Below are positions 33,601-42,100 of a stretch of DNA of 64,000 nt, piece by piece (positions within the stretch are counted from its first letter, which is position 1; every line of letters begins with the position of its first letter). The DNA lies in NCBI RefSeq assembly GCF_042665155.1, contig NZ_JBHTCG010000015.1, positions 1 to 64,000 of the forward strand, written 5' to 3'. Made by a program: the position numbers and the translations under genes. Origin of the DNA: Sphaerisporangium rhizosphaerae (lineage in GTDB: Bacteria; Actinomycetota; Actinomycetes; Streptosporangiales; Streptosporangiaceae). The notes below the pieces were generated by a model, which had not been told where the DNA came from, ran no database searches, and saw only the letters and a program-made list of their open reading frames with translations.

Positions 33601-35037
33601 GACCGCGCCGTGCAGGAGGGGGCGAGGAAGGCGGGCGTCCTGCCGGCCGAGGGGCTGGCGGCCTGGCAGCGCATCGACGAGCTGCCGTTCGAGCCGGCCA
33701 GGGGCTTCCACGCCGTGCTGGGCACCACCGACCCGGCGGGAGGCTCCCGCCTGCTCAGCGTCAAGGGCGCCCCCGAGGTGGTGCTCACGCGGTGCGGCAC
33801 GCTGCTCACCGACGGCGCGGTGCTGCCCCTGGACGAGGAGGCGGCGCAGTCGCTGATCAAGGAGGTCGACCAGCTCGCCCAGCAGGGGTACCGCGTGCTG
33901 GCCGTGGCCGAGCGACGCGCCGGCGACCTGCGCGAGCTGGACGAGGCCGCCGTCGGCGAGCTGTGCTTCCTGGGGTTCCTCGGGCTGGCCGACCCAGTGC
34001 GGCCGACCGCCGCGCGCAGCGTCGACCGGCTGACGCGCGCGGGCGTCCGGGTCGTCATGATCACCGGGGACCACCCGAGCACCGCCGAGGCCATCGCCGC
34101 CGAGCTGAACCTGCTGGGCGGCCTGCACATCATGACCGGCCCGGAGCTGGACCGCATCGACGACGAGGCGCTCGCCGAGGCGCTGCCGGGTGTGTCGGTC
34201 TTCGCGCGGGTCACCCCCGCGCACAAGGCGCGCATCGTCGCCGGGCTGCAGAAGGCGGGCAAGGTGGTGGCGGTCACCGGGGACGGCGCCAACGACGCTC
34301 CGGCCATCCGGCTCGCCGACGTCGGCGTGGCGCTCGGCTCGCGGGCCACCCCGGCCGCGCGCGCCGCCGCCGACGTGGTGGTGACCGACGACCGCATCGA
34401 GACGATCGTCGAGGCCATCGTCGAGGGCCGCGCCATGTGGAGCTCGGTGCGCGACGCGCTCGGCATCCTGCTCGGCGGCAACCTCGGGGAGATCGTCTTC
34501 ACCGTCGGGTCGAACCTGATCGCCGGGCGCAACACCCTGAACGCCCGCCAGTTGCTGCTGGTCAACCTGCTCACCGACATGCTGCCGGCCCTGGCGATCG
34601 CCATCAGGCCGCCGAGCGCGACCAGCCCCGAGAAGCTGCTGGAGGAGGGTCCCGAGGCGTCGCTGGGCGCGGCGCTCACCCGCGACATCTACGCCCGCGC
34701 CGTGACGACCGCGGCGGCGGCCACCGCGGCCTGGCTGTTCGCGCGCTCCACCGGCTCGCAGGGCCGGGCCGACACCGTGGGGCTCATCGGCCTGGTGTCG
34801 GCGCAGCTCGTGCAGACCCTCGCCGTGGGCGGGCGCGACCGCACGGTCATGCTGGCCACCTCGGCCTCAATGGCGTGCCTGGTCCTGGCCGTCTCGACGC
34901 CTGGGGTCAGCCGGTTGTTCGGCTGCCGGCCGGTGGGCCCGTTCGGATGGGCGATCGGCCTGGGCAGCGGGGTCGCCGCGGGGCTGGTGGGACGCCTGGT
35001 GGAACCGTCTCGCTACTTCGGCGGCTCTGGTCACTGA
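30685..35037 (+). CDS. Large CtpI-like P-type cation ATPase
   Basis: 1450 residues, about twice a normal P-type pump. The C-terminal half is complete: TGESQ actuator loop near 760, phosphorylation site CFDKTGTLTEG near 915, MITGDHPST near 1125, GDGANDAPAIRLADVGVALG near 1198, and membrane helices around 670-690, 830-880 and at the end. The N-terminal half contains a second, degraded copy of the same chain: AMDRVDTVVFDARTLTMP near 324-341 in place of DKTGTLT, and VALVSGRSGRGLGEADLGIGV near 480-500 in place of GDGAND. Length and layout match mycobacterial CtpI. The transported ion is unknown. The GTG at 30685 has GGAGGC upstream. Confidence 0.9.
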   Translation: MFLLRELRGPIGLLASLLPETVRGALPFPRQVHECPGGLRIELRNLGAPGTSQEAELLEERLREIAGAGRAEVNGALGFVYIACERDGADVGKLLSIIDEHDVPRRGGGDGRKGRHAVENQARAVLELGAGLLGAGVTLVGQVTHVARVPSALPALLQLVESTPRVRHELERRVGRPTADVIWAYTRFTAQTLALRPVGLFIDSLSAAGRLAEAVAGRRAWRVREEEFAQHKGAYEHIRSELSLRPVPMPYGPIERYADGLSVGALASYGVTSVISRDQERALAMLIAQTPKAARLGRDAFVSAIGRAVAHRGGLVLHREAVRAMDRVDTVVFDARTLTMPSWTIHEVITLASGAGVPADELHARVYMLLEGADVTVRREQGDWAAEPAAAPPARASDWQEGGIRPVSVTCRGETVAVVGMVPETHPYAEALIGAAQRCEVVLAGDDAGLAARLGVLRRVEGGHRLAASIRELQVEGHGVALVSGRSGRGLGEADLGIGVLASGGRPPWDADVIGGPDVAHLLLRSLRVARTTSGRSVKVSAGGAALGTGLTVVGSAAGSVRRVQLVSDCTSLASLVMGVWSARNLGRGGLPMRVDRTPWHALPAQDVLARLSSTPSGLSEAESARRRNGPSRKETVAAPSLLRATAEELANPLTPVLAAAAGLSAAVGSALDAVLIAGVLGVNGLIGGAQRTNADRALTRLTDATAVPVRLRRPQGPVDATADDLVRGDVIELRAGDAVPADCRVIKARGLEVDEAPLTGESQLVTKSVAPTAALAVADRSSMVYEGTTVAAGYCLAVVVSTGTATEAGRTAEMGAEEAPPTGVELRLRALSRQIMPAALGSGVVLMATNLLRRTPLAAAVAPAVSLAVAAVPEGLPFIATVAELAAARRLSTRETLVRNPSTIEALGRVDVLCFDKTGTLTEGHITLGRVSDGRVEHPVDELPPEFRRILAAALRAGPQIDGERAVPHLTDRAVQEGARKAGVLPAEGLAAWQRIDELPFEPARGFHAVLGTTDPAGGSRLLSVKGAPEVVLTRCGTLLTDGAVLPLDEEAAQSLIKEVDQLAQQGYRVLAVAERRAGDLRELDEAAVGELCFLGFLGLADPVRPTAARSVDRLTRAGVRVVMITGDHPSTAEAIAAELNLLGGLHIMTGPELDRIDDEALAEALPGVSVFARVTPAHKARIVAGLQKAGKVVAVTGDGANDAPAIRLADVGVALGSRATPAARAAADVVVTDDRIETIVEAIVEGRAMWSSVRDALGILLGGNLGEIVFTVGSNLIAGRNTLNARQLLLVNLLTDMLPALAIAIRPPSATSPEKLLEEGPEASLGAALTRDIYARAVTTAAAATAAWLFARSTGSQGRADTVGLIGLVSAQLVQTLAVGGRDRTVMLATSASMACLVLAVSTPGVSRLFGCRPVGPFGWAIGLGSGVAAGLVGRLVEPSRYFGGSGH

Positions 35038-35067
35038 ACGTTCATCTTTCGTACACTCACAGACGGA

Positions 35068-35085
35068 CATCTAGCTACATAGATG
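35068..35085. promoter_or_regulatory. Promoter-region inverted repeat
   Basis: CATCTA and TAGATG are separated by 6 bp in the AT-rich gap after the ATPase. A -10-like GTATAA follows at 35095, ahead of the 38-codon ORF. Likely a promoter with an operator; the regulator is unknown. Confidence 0.35.
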
Positions 35086-35129
35086 CGTAATCCTGTATAA
35101 AGCACTCGAAGTCCCCTTCCTGTGAGGTT

Positions 35130-35246
35130 ATGGTGTACAACTTCCTTGCCACGGTGCTCGCCAAGGCGGCCGTGATCCTCGTCGAGGCCCTGGTCATCCG
35201 CCTGGTCCAGAGCTGGGTGGACAAGGCGCTTCCCGAAGCCGCCTGA
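35130..35246 (+). CDS. 38-residue hydrophobic small protein
   Basis: ATG at 35130 with GAGG immediately upstream, stop at 35246. The peptide is mostly a hydrophobic or amphipathic helix (YNFLATVLAKAAVILVEAL, then VIRLVQSWVDKAL). It has its own AT-rich promoter-like region and good codon bias, so I think it is real. Small membrane-active peptides of this kind may be regulators, toxins or partners of membrane proteins; nothing here decides which. It is not part of any named family I know. Confidence 0.55.
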   Translation: MVYNFLATVLAKAAVILVEALVIRLVQSWVDKALPEAA

Positions 35247-35356
35247 CCCCGCCCTGACCGGTCTCGACCGGTCTCGACCGGTCCCGCGCCGGTCCGCCCG
35301 CCTCCCGCTCACCCGTCACCGCGCGACCCGCCATGATTGAGGCGTGGAGACGCACC

Positions 35357-36046
35357 GTGGGTGAGCGGCCCTACGTCCTGCTGTCGGTGGCGATGTCGAT
35401 CGACGGCTTCATCGACGACGCCTCCGGCGCGCCGCTCGCCCTGTCCAACGAGGCCGACTTCGACCGCGTGGACGAGGTGCGCGCCGGCTGCGACGCGATC
35501 CTCGTCGGCGCCGGCACCATCCGCGCCGACGACCCTCGGCTCGTCGTGCGATCCGCGGCCCGCCGCGCCGAACGGGTGCGGCGCGGGCTCACCGAGACCC
35601 CGGTCAAGGTCACGCTGACCGGCCGCGGCGACCTGGACCCCGCACGCCGCTTCTTCGCACTCGGCGACGCCGAGAAGATCGTGTACGTCACGGGCCCGTC
35701 CGCCGGGCGGGTCCGCCGCACCCTCTCCGGCGTGGCCACCGTCGTCGACGCCGGCGACCCGCTCGACCTTCCCGGCGTGCTCGCCGACCTGGCCGCGCGC
35801 GGGGTCGGCCGGCTCATGGTCGAGGGCGGCACCGCCGTCCACACGCTCTTCCTGGCCCACGGGCTGGTGGACGAGCTGCACCTGGTCGTCGCCCCGTTCC
35901 TGGTCGGCGACCCCGCCGCTCCCCGCTTCGTCGGCGGCGCGTCCTTCCCCTACGGCCACGACCGGCCGATGCGGCTCGCCGAGGCGCGCCCCATCGGCGA
36001 CGTCGTCCTCCTCCGCTACCTGCCTCCGGAGCCCTCCGATGCCTGA
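35357..36046 (+). CDS. RibD C-terminal (DHFR-fold) reductase domain protein
   Basis: 229 residues of the NADPH-dependent reductase fold that forms the second half of RibD. Signatures: RPYVLLSVAMSIDGFIDD, DAILVGAGTIRADDPRLVVR, GVGRLMVEGGTAVHTLFL and VDELHLVVAPFLVG. It may reduce a ribosylaminopyrimidine in riboflavin synthesis or a related compound. The GTG at 35357 is favoured because GGAGA lies 6 nt upstream; the ATG at 35333 is an alternative. It overlaps the deaminase-like gene by 8 bp, so the two halves of a RibD-like pair are separate proteins in reversed order. Confidence 0.88.
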   Translation: MGERPYVLLSVAMSIDGFIDDASGAPLALSNEADFDRVDEVRAGCDAILVGAGTIRADDPRLVVRSAARRAERVRRGLTETPVKVTLTGRGDLDPARRFFALGDAEKIVYVTGPSAGRVRRTLSGVATVVDAGDPLDLPGVLADLAARGVGRLMVEGGTAVHTLFLAHGLVDELHLVVAPFLVGDPAAPRFVGGASFPYGHDRPMRLAEARPIGDVVLLRYLPPEPSDA

Positions 36047-36512
36047 CGTCCCGGCCACCCCCGCCCCCGAGGACGACCGGCGGTGGCTGGAGCGCACCAT
36101 CGAGCTCTCGCGCCGCTGCCCGGTCTCCACCACCGCCTTCGCCGTGGGAGCCGTCGTCGTGGCCGGTGACGGCGCCGTCCTGGCCACCGGCCACTCCCGC
36201 GAGAGCGGCCCGCACGACCACGCCGAGGAGGCCGCCCTGGCCAAGATCGTCCCCGGCGACCCCCGGCTCGCCTCGGCGACCCTCTACAGTTCGCTCGAAC
36301 CGTGCACCAGGCGCGCCTCGCGTCCCCGCACCTGTACCGAGCTGATCATCGCCGCGGGCGTTCCCCGCGTCGTCTTCGCCTGGCGCGAACCCGACGTGTT
36401 CGTCGACTGCACCGGCGCCGAGACCCTCCGCGACGCCGGCGTCGAGGTCGTCGAGCACCCCGGCCTCGCCGCCGCGGCCCGCGAGGTCAACGCCCACCTG
36501 TTCACCCGCTGA
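36039..36512 (+). CDS. Cytidine/dCMP-type deaminase (RibD N-terminal-like)
   Basis: 157 residues with the zinc deaminase fold. The first zinc ligand and general acid are in HDHAEEAAL (HAE), and the Cys pair is in SLEPCTRRASRPRTC. The C-x9-C spacing is the form seen in actinobacterial deaminases of this pair rather than the C-x8-C usual in RibD. Its ATG lies inside the end of the reductase gene (ATGCCTGA), so translation is coupled. The pair may work on one pyrimidine intermediate, but no other riboflavin genes are here, so the pathway is uncertain. Confidence 0.88.
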   Translation: MPDVPATPAPEDDRRWLERTIELSRRCPVSTTAFAVGAVVVAGDGAVLATGHSRESGPHDHAEEAALAKIVPGDPRLASATLYSSLEPCTRRASRPRTCTELIIAAGVPRVVFAWREPDVFVDCTGAETLRDAGVEVVEHPGLAAAAREVNAHLFTR

Positions 36513-36525
36513 CCGCGGGCGGCCC

Positions 36526-37467
36526 TCACCAGGGAGCCGTCGGGTACCACCCGTAGCCGAACATGGCGGGCAGGCGGACGTCCCAGTAGATGACGGTGAA
36601 GGCGCCGGCGACCAGGAAGGCCGCGGCGGTCACCGTCAGCAGCCGACCGGGCTCGGCCACCAGCCAGCGGGCGAACCGGCCCCGGCCCGCCAGCGTGAGC
36701 AGCGCGAACAGCACCGCCATCACCACGATGTTGCCCAGCGACTGCAGGACGAACACGGCCGCGCCGTACAGCGGGTTGTGGGTCTGCGCGGCGTAGGTGA
36801 ACAGCTTGTGGAACAGCGGGAACGGGCGGCCGATGAGGAAGCCGCCCACCAGCGCGCCCAGCACGACCAGGCGCGCGCCCGGGAAGCGGCGCTCCAGGCC
36901 CGCCAGCGGGTCGGGCACCAGCCGCAGCGCGGCCAGGCCGAGCCAGACGAACACCAGCCCGATGACGCCGAAGACCACCGACGCCTGGATCAGCCGCACG
37001 GGCAGCCCGTTGCCCACGGTCGCGGTCGACAACTGCGGCAGCCGGTCGCCGAGCAGGGCGCCCACGGCGCCGTACAGGCCGCTCACCACGACCATGCCGA
37101 TCGCGAGGCGGCCGAGCGGGCGCAGCGTCGCGCCCAGCCGGTCGCGCCAGGACGCGCCCTCGCGCACCAGCGGCACCACCGCCCCGAACGCGGCGACGTT
37201 GCAGGCGGTGAACGTGCCGGCCAGGCCCGAGACGAACGCGAAGACCGCGCCCGCCACCACACCGGTGATCGCGGTGCCCTTGGCGTCGTGCCCGAGCAGC
37301 GTGTTGGCGACGTTGTCCCCGATCACGCTGTCGACGAAGTGGAAGGACCACAGAGCGGCGAGGACCGCTCCGGCGAGCACGCTCAGCACGACCAGGCGGC
37401 CTCGGTGGGCGGGCGGTTCGTCGGCCGGGGCCAGGGGGCCGCCGCGCGCGGACTCGGCAAGCGTCAT
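36526..37467 (-). CDS. Polytopic membrane protein, possibly CcdA/DsbD-like
   Basis: 313 residues with six to seven predicted membrane helices (about 24-42, 65-85, 125-145, 165-185, 205-225, 245-265, 280-300). The second helix contains GTFTACNVAAFGAVVPLV, which recalls the Cys-containing helix of CcdA/DsbD thiol transporters. A second matching Cys is not seen, so redox transfer is doubtful. GAGGATGTGTC precedes the ATG at 37467. It ends 14 bp from the convergent deaminase gene. No cytochrome c genes are close. Confidence 0.72.
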   Translation of the reverse strand: MTLAESARGGPLAPADEPPAHRGRLVVLSVLAGAVLAALWSFHFVDSVIGDNVANTLLGHDAKGTAITGVVAGAVFAFVSGLAGTFTACNVAAFGAVVPLVREGASWRDRLGATLRPLGRLAIGMVVVSGLYGAVGALLGDRLPQLSTATVGNGLPVRLIQASVVFGVIGLVFVWLGLAALRLVPDPLAGLERRFPGARLVVLGALVGGFLIGRPFPLFHKLFTYAAQTHNPLYGAAVFVLQSLGNIVVMAVLFALLTLAGRGRFARWLVAEPGRLLTVTAAAFLVAGAFTVIYWDVRLPAMFGYGWYPTAPW

Positions 37468-37707
37468 GACACATCCTCATGGCAGGGGGGGACGGCGGGA
37501 GACGTGCACGCTGATCAGTGGCCACTGATCACGACTGTGAATCCCTTGTCGCCTCTCGTCAAGGCACCGTCCACGCCGTGGAGAGCAGATGCGCGGGAGG
37601 GTGGGCCGATATCCGTGCCCGGGGGTCGGAGCTCGCGTATTGTCCGGTTAAGCTGCACGGCGGGCCATTCACGGCACACCCGATCATCCCCAGGGAGAGG
37701 AAGACGC

Positions 37708-37800
37708 ATGTACAAGGAATTCGCGATCGAGGCCGTGATGTGGCTGATCCCGATCGTGGTGCTCCTGGGCATCGCCCTGCTGGTCACCGCCACCGCCTGA
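37708..37800 (+). CDS. 30-residue single-helix membrane peptide
   Basis: ATG at 37708 after a strong GGGAGAGG at 9 nt, stop at 37800. The peptide is nearly all one membrane helix (VMWLIPIVVLLGIALLVTATA) after a short MYKEFAIEA head. The strong ribosome site and high G/C third positions support translation. Length is far below automatic gene-calling limits. It lies 125 bp before a TrmB-type regulator. Confidence 0.55.
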   Translation: MYKEFAIEAVMWLIPIVVLLGIALLVTATA

Positions 37801-37924
37801 GCCGCCCCCCTCTTTCCCGCCGTACGAGACGGCGCCGCCCCGGCCGGGCGGGCCGTCCGCGCTCGTGGGGTCCGCGCGTCGGGGCGCGGACGGCGGCCGG
37901 CGAGCGCGCAAGCGAGGTGTCACC

Positions 37925-38935
37925 GTGCTCGAAGTCCTCGGGGTCGACCACTGGGGTGAGGAAGCGTACCTGGCGCTGATCGACGGCAACCCGCTCACCG
38001 CCGACGAACTCGCCGGGGTCACCACCGTCGACCGGGAGGTGATGGGCGCGGTGCTCCAGCGACTGGAGGACCGCGGGCTGATCTCCCGGGTGCCCGGCCA
38101 GCCGGTGCGCTACGCGGCGCTGCCCCCGCAGACCGCCATCGAGGTCCTGCTGCTGTCGCGTGAGCGCGACATCAAGCGCGTGCGCGCGCTCGCGCACCAC
38201 CTGGGCGAGCGCCACCGCAGGGCCCGCTCCGGGGGCGACGCCTCCGAGCTGATCGAGGTCATCTCCGGCCCGGAGGCGGTGGCGAGGTCGGGACAGCAGT
38301 TGCTGCGCCGGGCCCAGAAGGTCGTCCGCGGCATCGACGCCCCGCCCTACGCGCGGGCCATCGAGGGCGAGCGGGTCACCTCGCGGGTGAACGTGCTTGA
38401 GCACACGGTGCGGCGGCGCTTCATCCACGAGTACGGCAACCTGCGGTTGGCCGGGCAGACCCGCCGCCTGGAGCAGGGCGTCGCCGACGGGGAGGAGGTC
38501 CGCGTCCTGGCGGACGTGCCGATGAAGATGATCCTGGCCGACGACGATCTCGGGCTGATCCCGCTTCAGGCGACGCCCCGCGTCCTCGACTCCTGCATCC
38601 TGGTGCGCCCTTCCTCGCTGCTGGACGCCCTGTCCACCCTGTTCGAGATGCTGTGGCGGCAGGCGCAGCCCTTCCTGGCCGGCCAGGCCGCCGCGAACGG
38701 GGACCCGGCGGGCGCGCCCGGCGATGCGCCGCTCAGCGAGGAGGAGCGGCGCATCGTCTCGCTGCTGGCCCTCGGCCTGCCGGACGAGGCGATCGCCCGG
38801 CAGCTCGACATGGGCCACCGCACCGTCCAGCGCCGCATCCAGGCGCTCATGGTCCGGCTGTCGGCCACCAGCCGCTTCCAGGCCGGCGTCCTGGCCGCCC
38901 GGCGCGGCTGGTGGGACCCCGACGCGCAGGGGTGA
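37925..38935 (+). CDS. TrmB-type regulator with C-terminal LuxR helix-turn-helix
   Basis: 336 residues with two DNA-binding ends. Residues about 1-70 are a TrmB-like winged helix (EEAYLALIDGNPLTADELAG, LEDRGLISRVPGQPVRYAA). The middle has a coiled-coil and a phospholipase D-like sensor fold (VRVLADVPMKMILADDDLGL). Residues about 272-330 are a LuxR-type helix-turn-helix (LSEEERRIVSLLALGLPDEA, RTVQRRIQALMVRLSA). The combination is typical of actinomycete regulators of secondary metabolism or development. The GTG at 37925 has GAGG 8-9 nt upstream. Target unknown. Confidence 0.88.
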   Translation: MLEVLGVDHWGEEAYLALIDGNPLTADELAGVTTVDREVMGAVLQRLEDRGLISRVPGQPVRYAALPPQTAIEVLLLSRERDIKRVRALAHHLGERHRRARSGGDASELIEVISGPEAVARSGQQLLRRAQKVVRGIDAPPYARAIEGERVTSRVNVLEHTVRRRFIHEYGNLRLAGQTRRLEQGVADGEEVRVLADVPMKMILADDDLGLIPLQATPRVLDSCILVRPSSLLDALSTLFEMLWRQAQPFLAGQAAANGDPAGAPGDAPLSEEERRIVSLLALGLPDEAIARQLDMGHRTVQRRIQALMVRLSATSRFQAGVLAARRGWWDPDAQG

Positions 38936-39009
38936 AGCGGAGGGTGCAACGGTGTGGCGGCGCCCGGGCCGCGTGACCGCCGGGACCGCCGTCCTGTCCT
39001 CAGGCATGC

Positions 39010-39056
39010 GCCGGTCCCCGCGGGTCGGAGTGGTGTGGAGTCCCGCGGGGACCGGC
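39010..39056. terminator. 15-bp stem terminator after the TrmB/LuxR gene
   Basis: GCCGGTCCCCGCGGG and CCCGCGGGGACCGGC form a perfect 15-bp stem around a 17-nt loop, 75 bp after the stop on the plus strand. Confidence 0.65.
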
Positions 39057-39075
39057 CGTTCAGGGGGAGGTCACG

Positions 39076-39108
39076 GGCGGGCCCGGGCGTCGTCCGCCCG
39101 GGCCCGCC
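39076..39108. terminator. 14-bp stem terminator after the S53 gene
   Basis: GGCGGGCCCGGGCG and CGCCCGGGCCCGCC pair around TCGTC, 3 bp from the stop of the minus-strand protease gene. It should stop its transcript, and it backs up the previous hairpin. Confidence 0.7.
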
Positions 39109-39111
39109 GGG

Positions 39112-42100
39112 TCAGCCCTGGTTCCCGCCGGGCTCCTGCGGGCGCACCTGCATCCGCACCTGCACCGACGCCGACGGGTAGGGGGTCTCGCCGTCGACGG
39201 CCAGCGCCGCCGTGTAGTCGGTACCGGCCGTCGTGGTGCGCCGGTCGGCGTTCAGCTCCACGGTGACCGTGGTGCCGTGCCCCGGTTCGAGCCGGGTCGT
39301 GCCCGCCCGCGCCGACAGCCACGGGACGTCGGCGTACGGCCGGTCGTAGCCGGGGAGCATGATCGCCTGGGAGCTGGGCTCGCCGGTCGCGACGTCCATG
39401 CCGCCGACCAGGTAGAACCCGGGGGCGCCGGTGGCGTAGACCGCCGTGGTGGGGGCGTTGGGCAGCGGGGTCCAGGTGTCGAAGCCCGGGTCGTAGGCGT
39501 ACCCCTCATTGGTGATCGCGTTCTGGCTCCAGCTGTAGCCGGTGGAGACCATCAGCGTGCCGTTGGCGGCGGCGTACGCGGAGACCGCGAGGTCCACCGG
39601 CATGTCGGCGATGGGCGACCAGGCGTTGACGGCCGGGTCGTAGGCGTACGCCTTGGCCGTGGTGCCCTCACTGGTGAAACCGCCGGCGCAGTACAGCTTG
39701 CCACCGATGCCGCCGCACGACAGGGAGTCGACGCCGTAGGGGTAGGAGGCCGCCTTCGCCCAGCGGTCGGCCGCCGGGTCGTAGACCATGACGTCGCCGT
39801 GGTGGCAGTCCTCCGCCCCGCCGGCCCCCATCATGCAGCCGCCGACGACGTACAGCTTCCCGTCCAGGGTCGCCGCGCCGGAGGAGCCGTACGGGTGGGG
39901 GTTCGGGGCCACGGTGCGCCAGGCGCCGGTCTTGGGGTCGTAGACCTCGGTGGCCTCGACGGTGCCGCCCATGGCGTTGCGGCCCGAGGTCAGGTAGAAC
40001 CGCCCGTCGATGAAGCCGCCTGCCGCCGCCGACCGGCGGTAGACCGGAGAGGCCAGCGTGGTCCACGCGCGGGTCCGCGGGTCGTAGGAAACCCAGTGAT
40101 TCGAGAAGTTCGTGAGCTCCGTGCTCCTGCCCAGTCCGGCGTACAGCTTGCCGTCGTAGAGGCCGGCGACCATGCCGATCGACGGCTTCGGCATGGCGGA
40201 GACCTGCTGCCAGGCGGTGCCGCCGCCCCGCGTGGTGACCGCGCCGGGCGCCGGAGCGACCGGCCTGCCGTCCGCGCGGCTGAGGACGTCCGGCCTGATC
40301 CGGTCACGCTCGACCTTGATCCGGTTGAGCGGAGCCCCGGCGGCCTGCTCCGCCGCCTGGCTCGCGGACCGGTTCAGCTCGCCCAGCGTCACGGTGGCGG
40401 GCGCGGTGCCGGTGTTGCGCACCGTGAACCGCAGCTTCTCCTTCTCCCCCCAGGTGACCGGGGCCGACAGCGTGGCCGGGGACACCGCGAGCCGGGCCGC
40501 CTTCAGCCGGAAGTCGGCGCGGGTGACGCCCCTGGTGACCTTCACCTGCTCGGCCAGCGCGGGATAGTGGAAGGCCGCCTTGTCGGCGGTGACCCGCCGC
40601 TCGCCCGTCTTGGGGGAGAACAGCCAGTACAGCCCGTCGCCGTTGACCGGGTCCTGCGGCGCGGCCACGCTGGTGGCGGGAGCCGCCCCGGGCGCCGAGA
40701 CGGTGGCGCCGGTCACGCCCGCCCCGGTGTTGGCGTCGGTCACCTTGCCGACGACCAGACCGCCCTCGGCCGGGCCGAACACGCGGGTGCCGACGGCGAC
40801 CTTGTCGATCTCCCAGATGTTGCCGAGGCCGCCCACGTAGTGGAAGCGGACGCGGACGTCACGCTTGCCGGCGAACGGGGCCAGGGACACCGACACGTGC
40901 TCGGGCCCGACGATGCCCGGCGGCGAGTTCCACAGCGTGTACCAGTTCGCGCCGCCGTCGAAGCTGACGTCCATGGTGGCCGTCGGGACGTTGATGCGCT
41001 GGACCGGCGGGAAGTGGGTGTCGAACTCGACGACGGGGGTCTTCTCGCGCGACAGGTCGAAGGACGGGCTGCGCAGCTCGGTGTCCACCTCGGCCCAGCC
41101 GTAGTGGAAGTCGTCGACGATCGCGAAGCCGCCGCCGCCCCCGGTCTGGTTGGTCCGGCCGAGCGGGTCGTCGAAGTCCCAGCCGCCGTTGTCGTTGTTG
41201 TTCTTCACCGTCCAGCCCGCGGGGGCCGACCGGGTCTCGAAGTCCTGGACGGAGCCGCCGTGGTAGCTCAGCGTGTACCCGGGAGCGCCGGCCTTGGCCG
41301 TGTCCACCGGGACGGAGACGTCCGCGGTCACCGCGGCGCGGCCGAGCGCCACCGACTTCGTGGCGGGCAGGTAGCCGGGATAGTTCGCGGTGACGGTCAG
41401 CTTGTAGGTGGCGTCCTGCGGCAGTTCAACGCTGTAGCGGCCGGTCGCCGGGTCGGTGTTGACCGGCGCGCCGGGCACGCCCTCGATGGTGATCTCGGCG
41501 TAGAGGGGCCAGCCGTGGCCGCCGCCGTCGGTGACGGTGCCCGAGATCGTCTCGGTCGGCACCGGGTCGAGCGCCACGTCGCGGGTCAGGGCCGCGCCGT
41601 CCTCCAGGGTCACCCCGTCCAGCGACGCCTGCCGGTACCCGTAGGCGCTGATCACGCCCTGGTAGGCGCCCGCCGGGACGGCCAGGCGGTAGGCGCCGTC
41701 CGGCCCCGTGGTCGCCGTGTAGTCGCCGAACCTCACCAGTGCGCCCGCCAGCGGGGCCTTGGTGGTCGCGTCGGTGACCGTGCCGGAGATCGTCCCGTGC
41801 GGGCCGCCGCGGAAGGCCGCGACGCCCTTGGGCGTGCCGAGCCCGGTCGGCCCGTCGTACCCCGGGCCCGCCACGCACAGGTACGCCGGGTCGCAGGACG
41901 GCTCGGTGCCGAAGCCGCACAGCCCCGCCGGGCAACTGGCGTTGTCCCCCTTGGTGACGTCGTTGAGCGCGCCGCGCGCGGCGTAGGGGTAGGAGTTGGC
42001 GTCCGTGCCCTCCACCGGGGTCCCGGCGACGGCGTAGACGCCGGTGATGATCGGCGAGGCGGCGCTGGTGCCGCCGTAGACGGCCCAGCCGGTGTCGGAG

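Noticed and set aside
30730..34224. 1164-codon open frame on the minus strand
   Set aside because: It is antisense to the P-type ATPase, with His/Gln/Arg/Gly-rich low-complexity sequence and no domain; a product of GC-rich third positions.
35257..35293. 10-bp ACCGGTCTCG direct repeats
   Set aside because: Only about three short copies; likely chance or minor slippage, no clear role.
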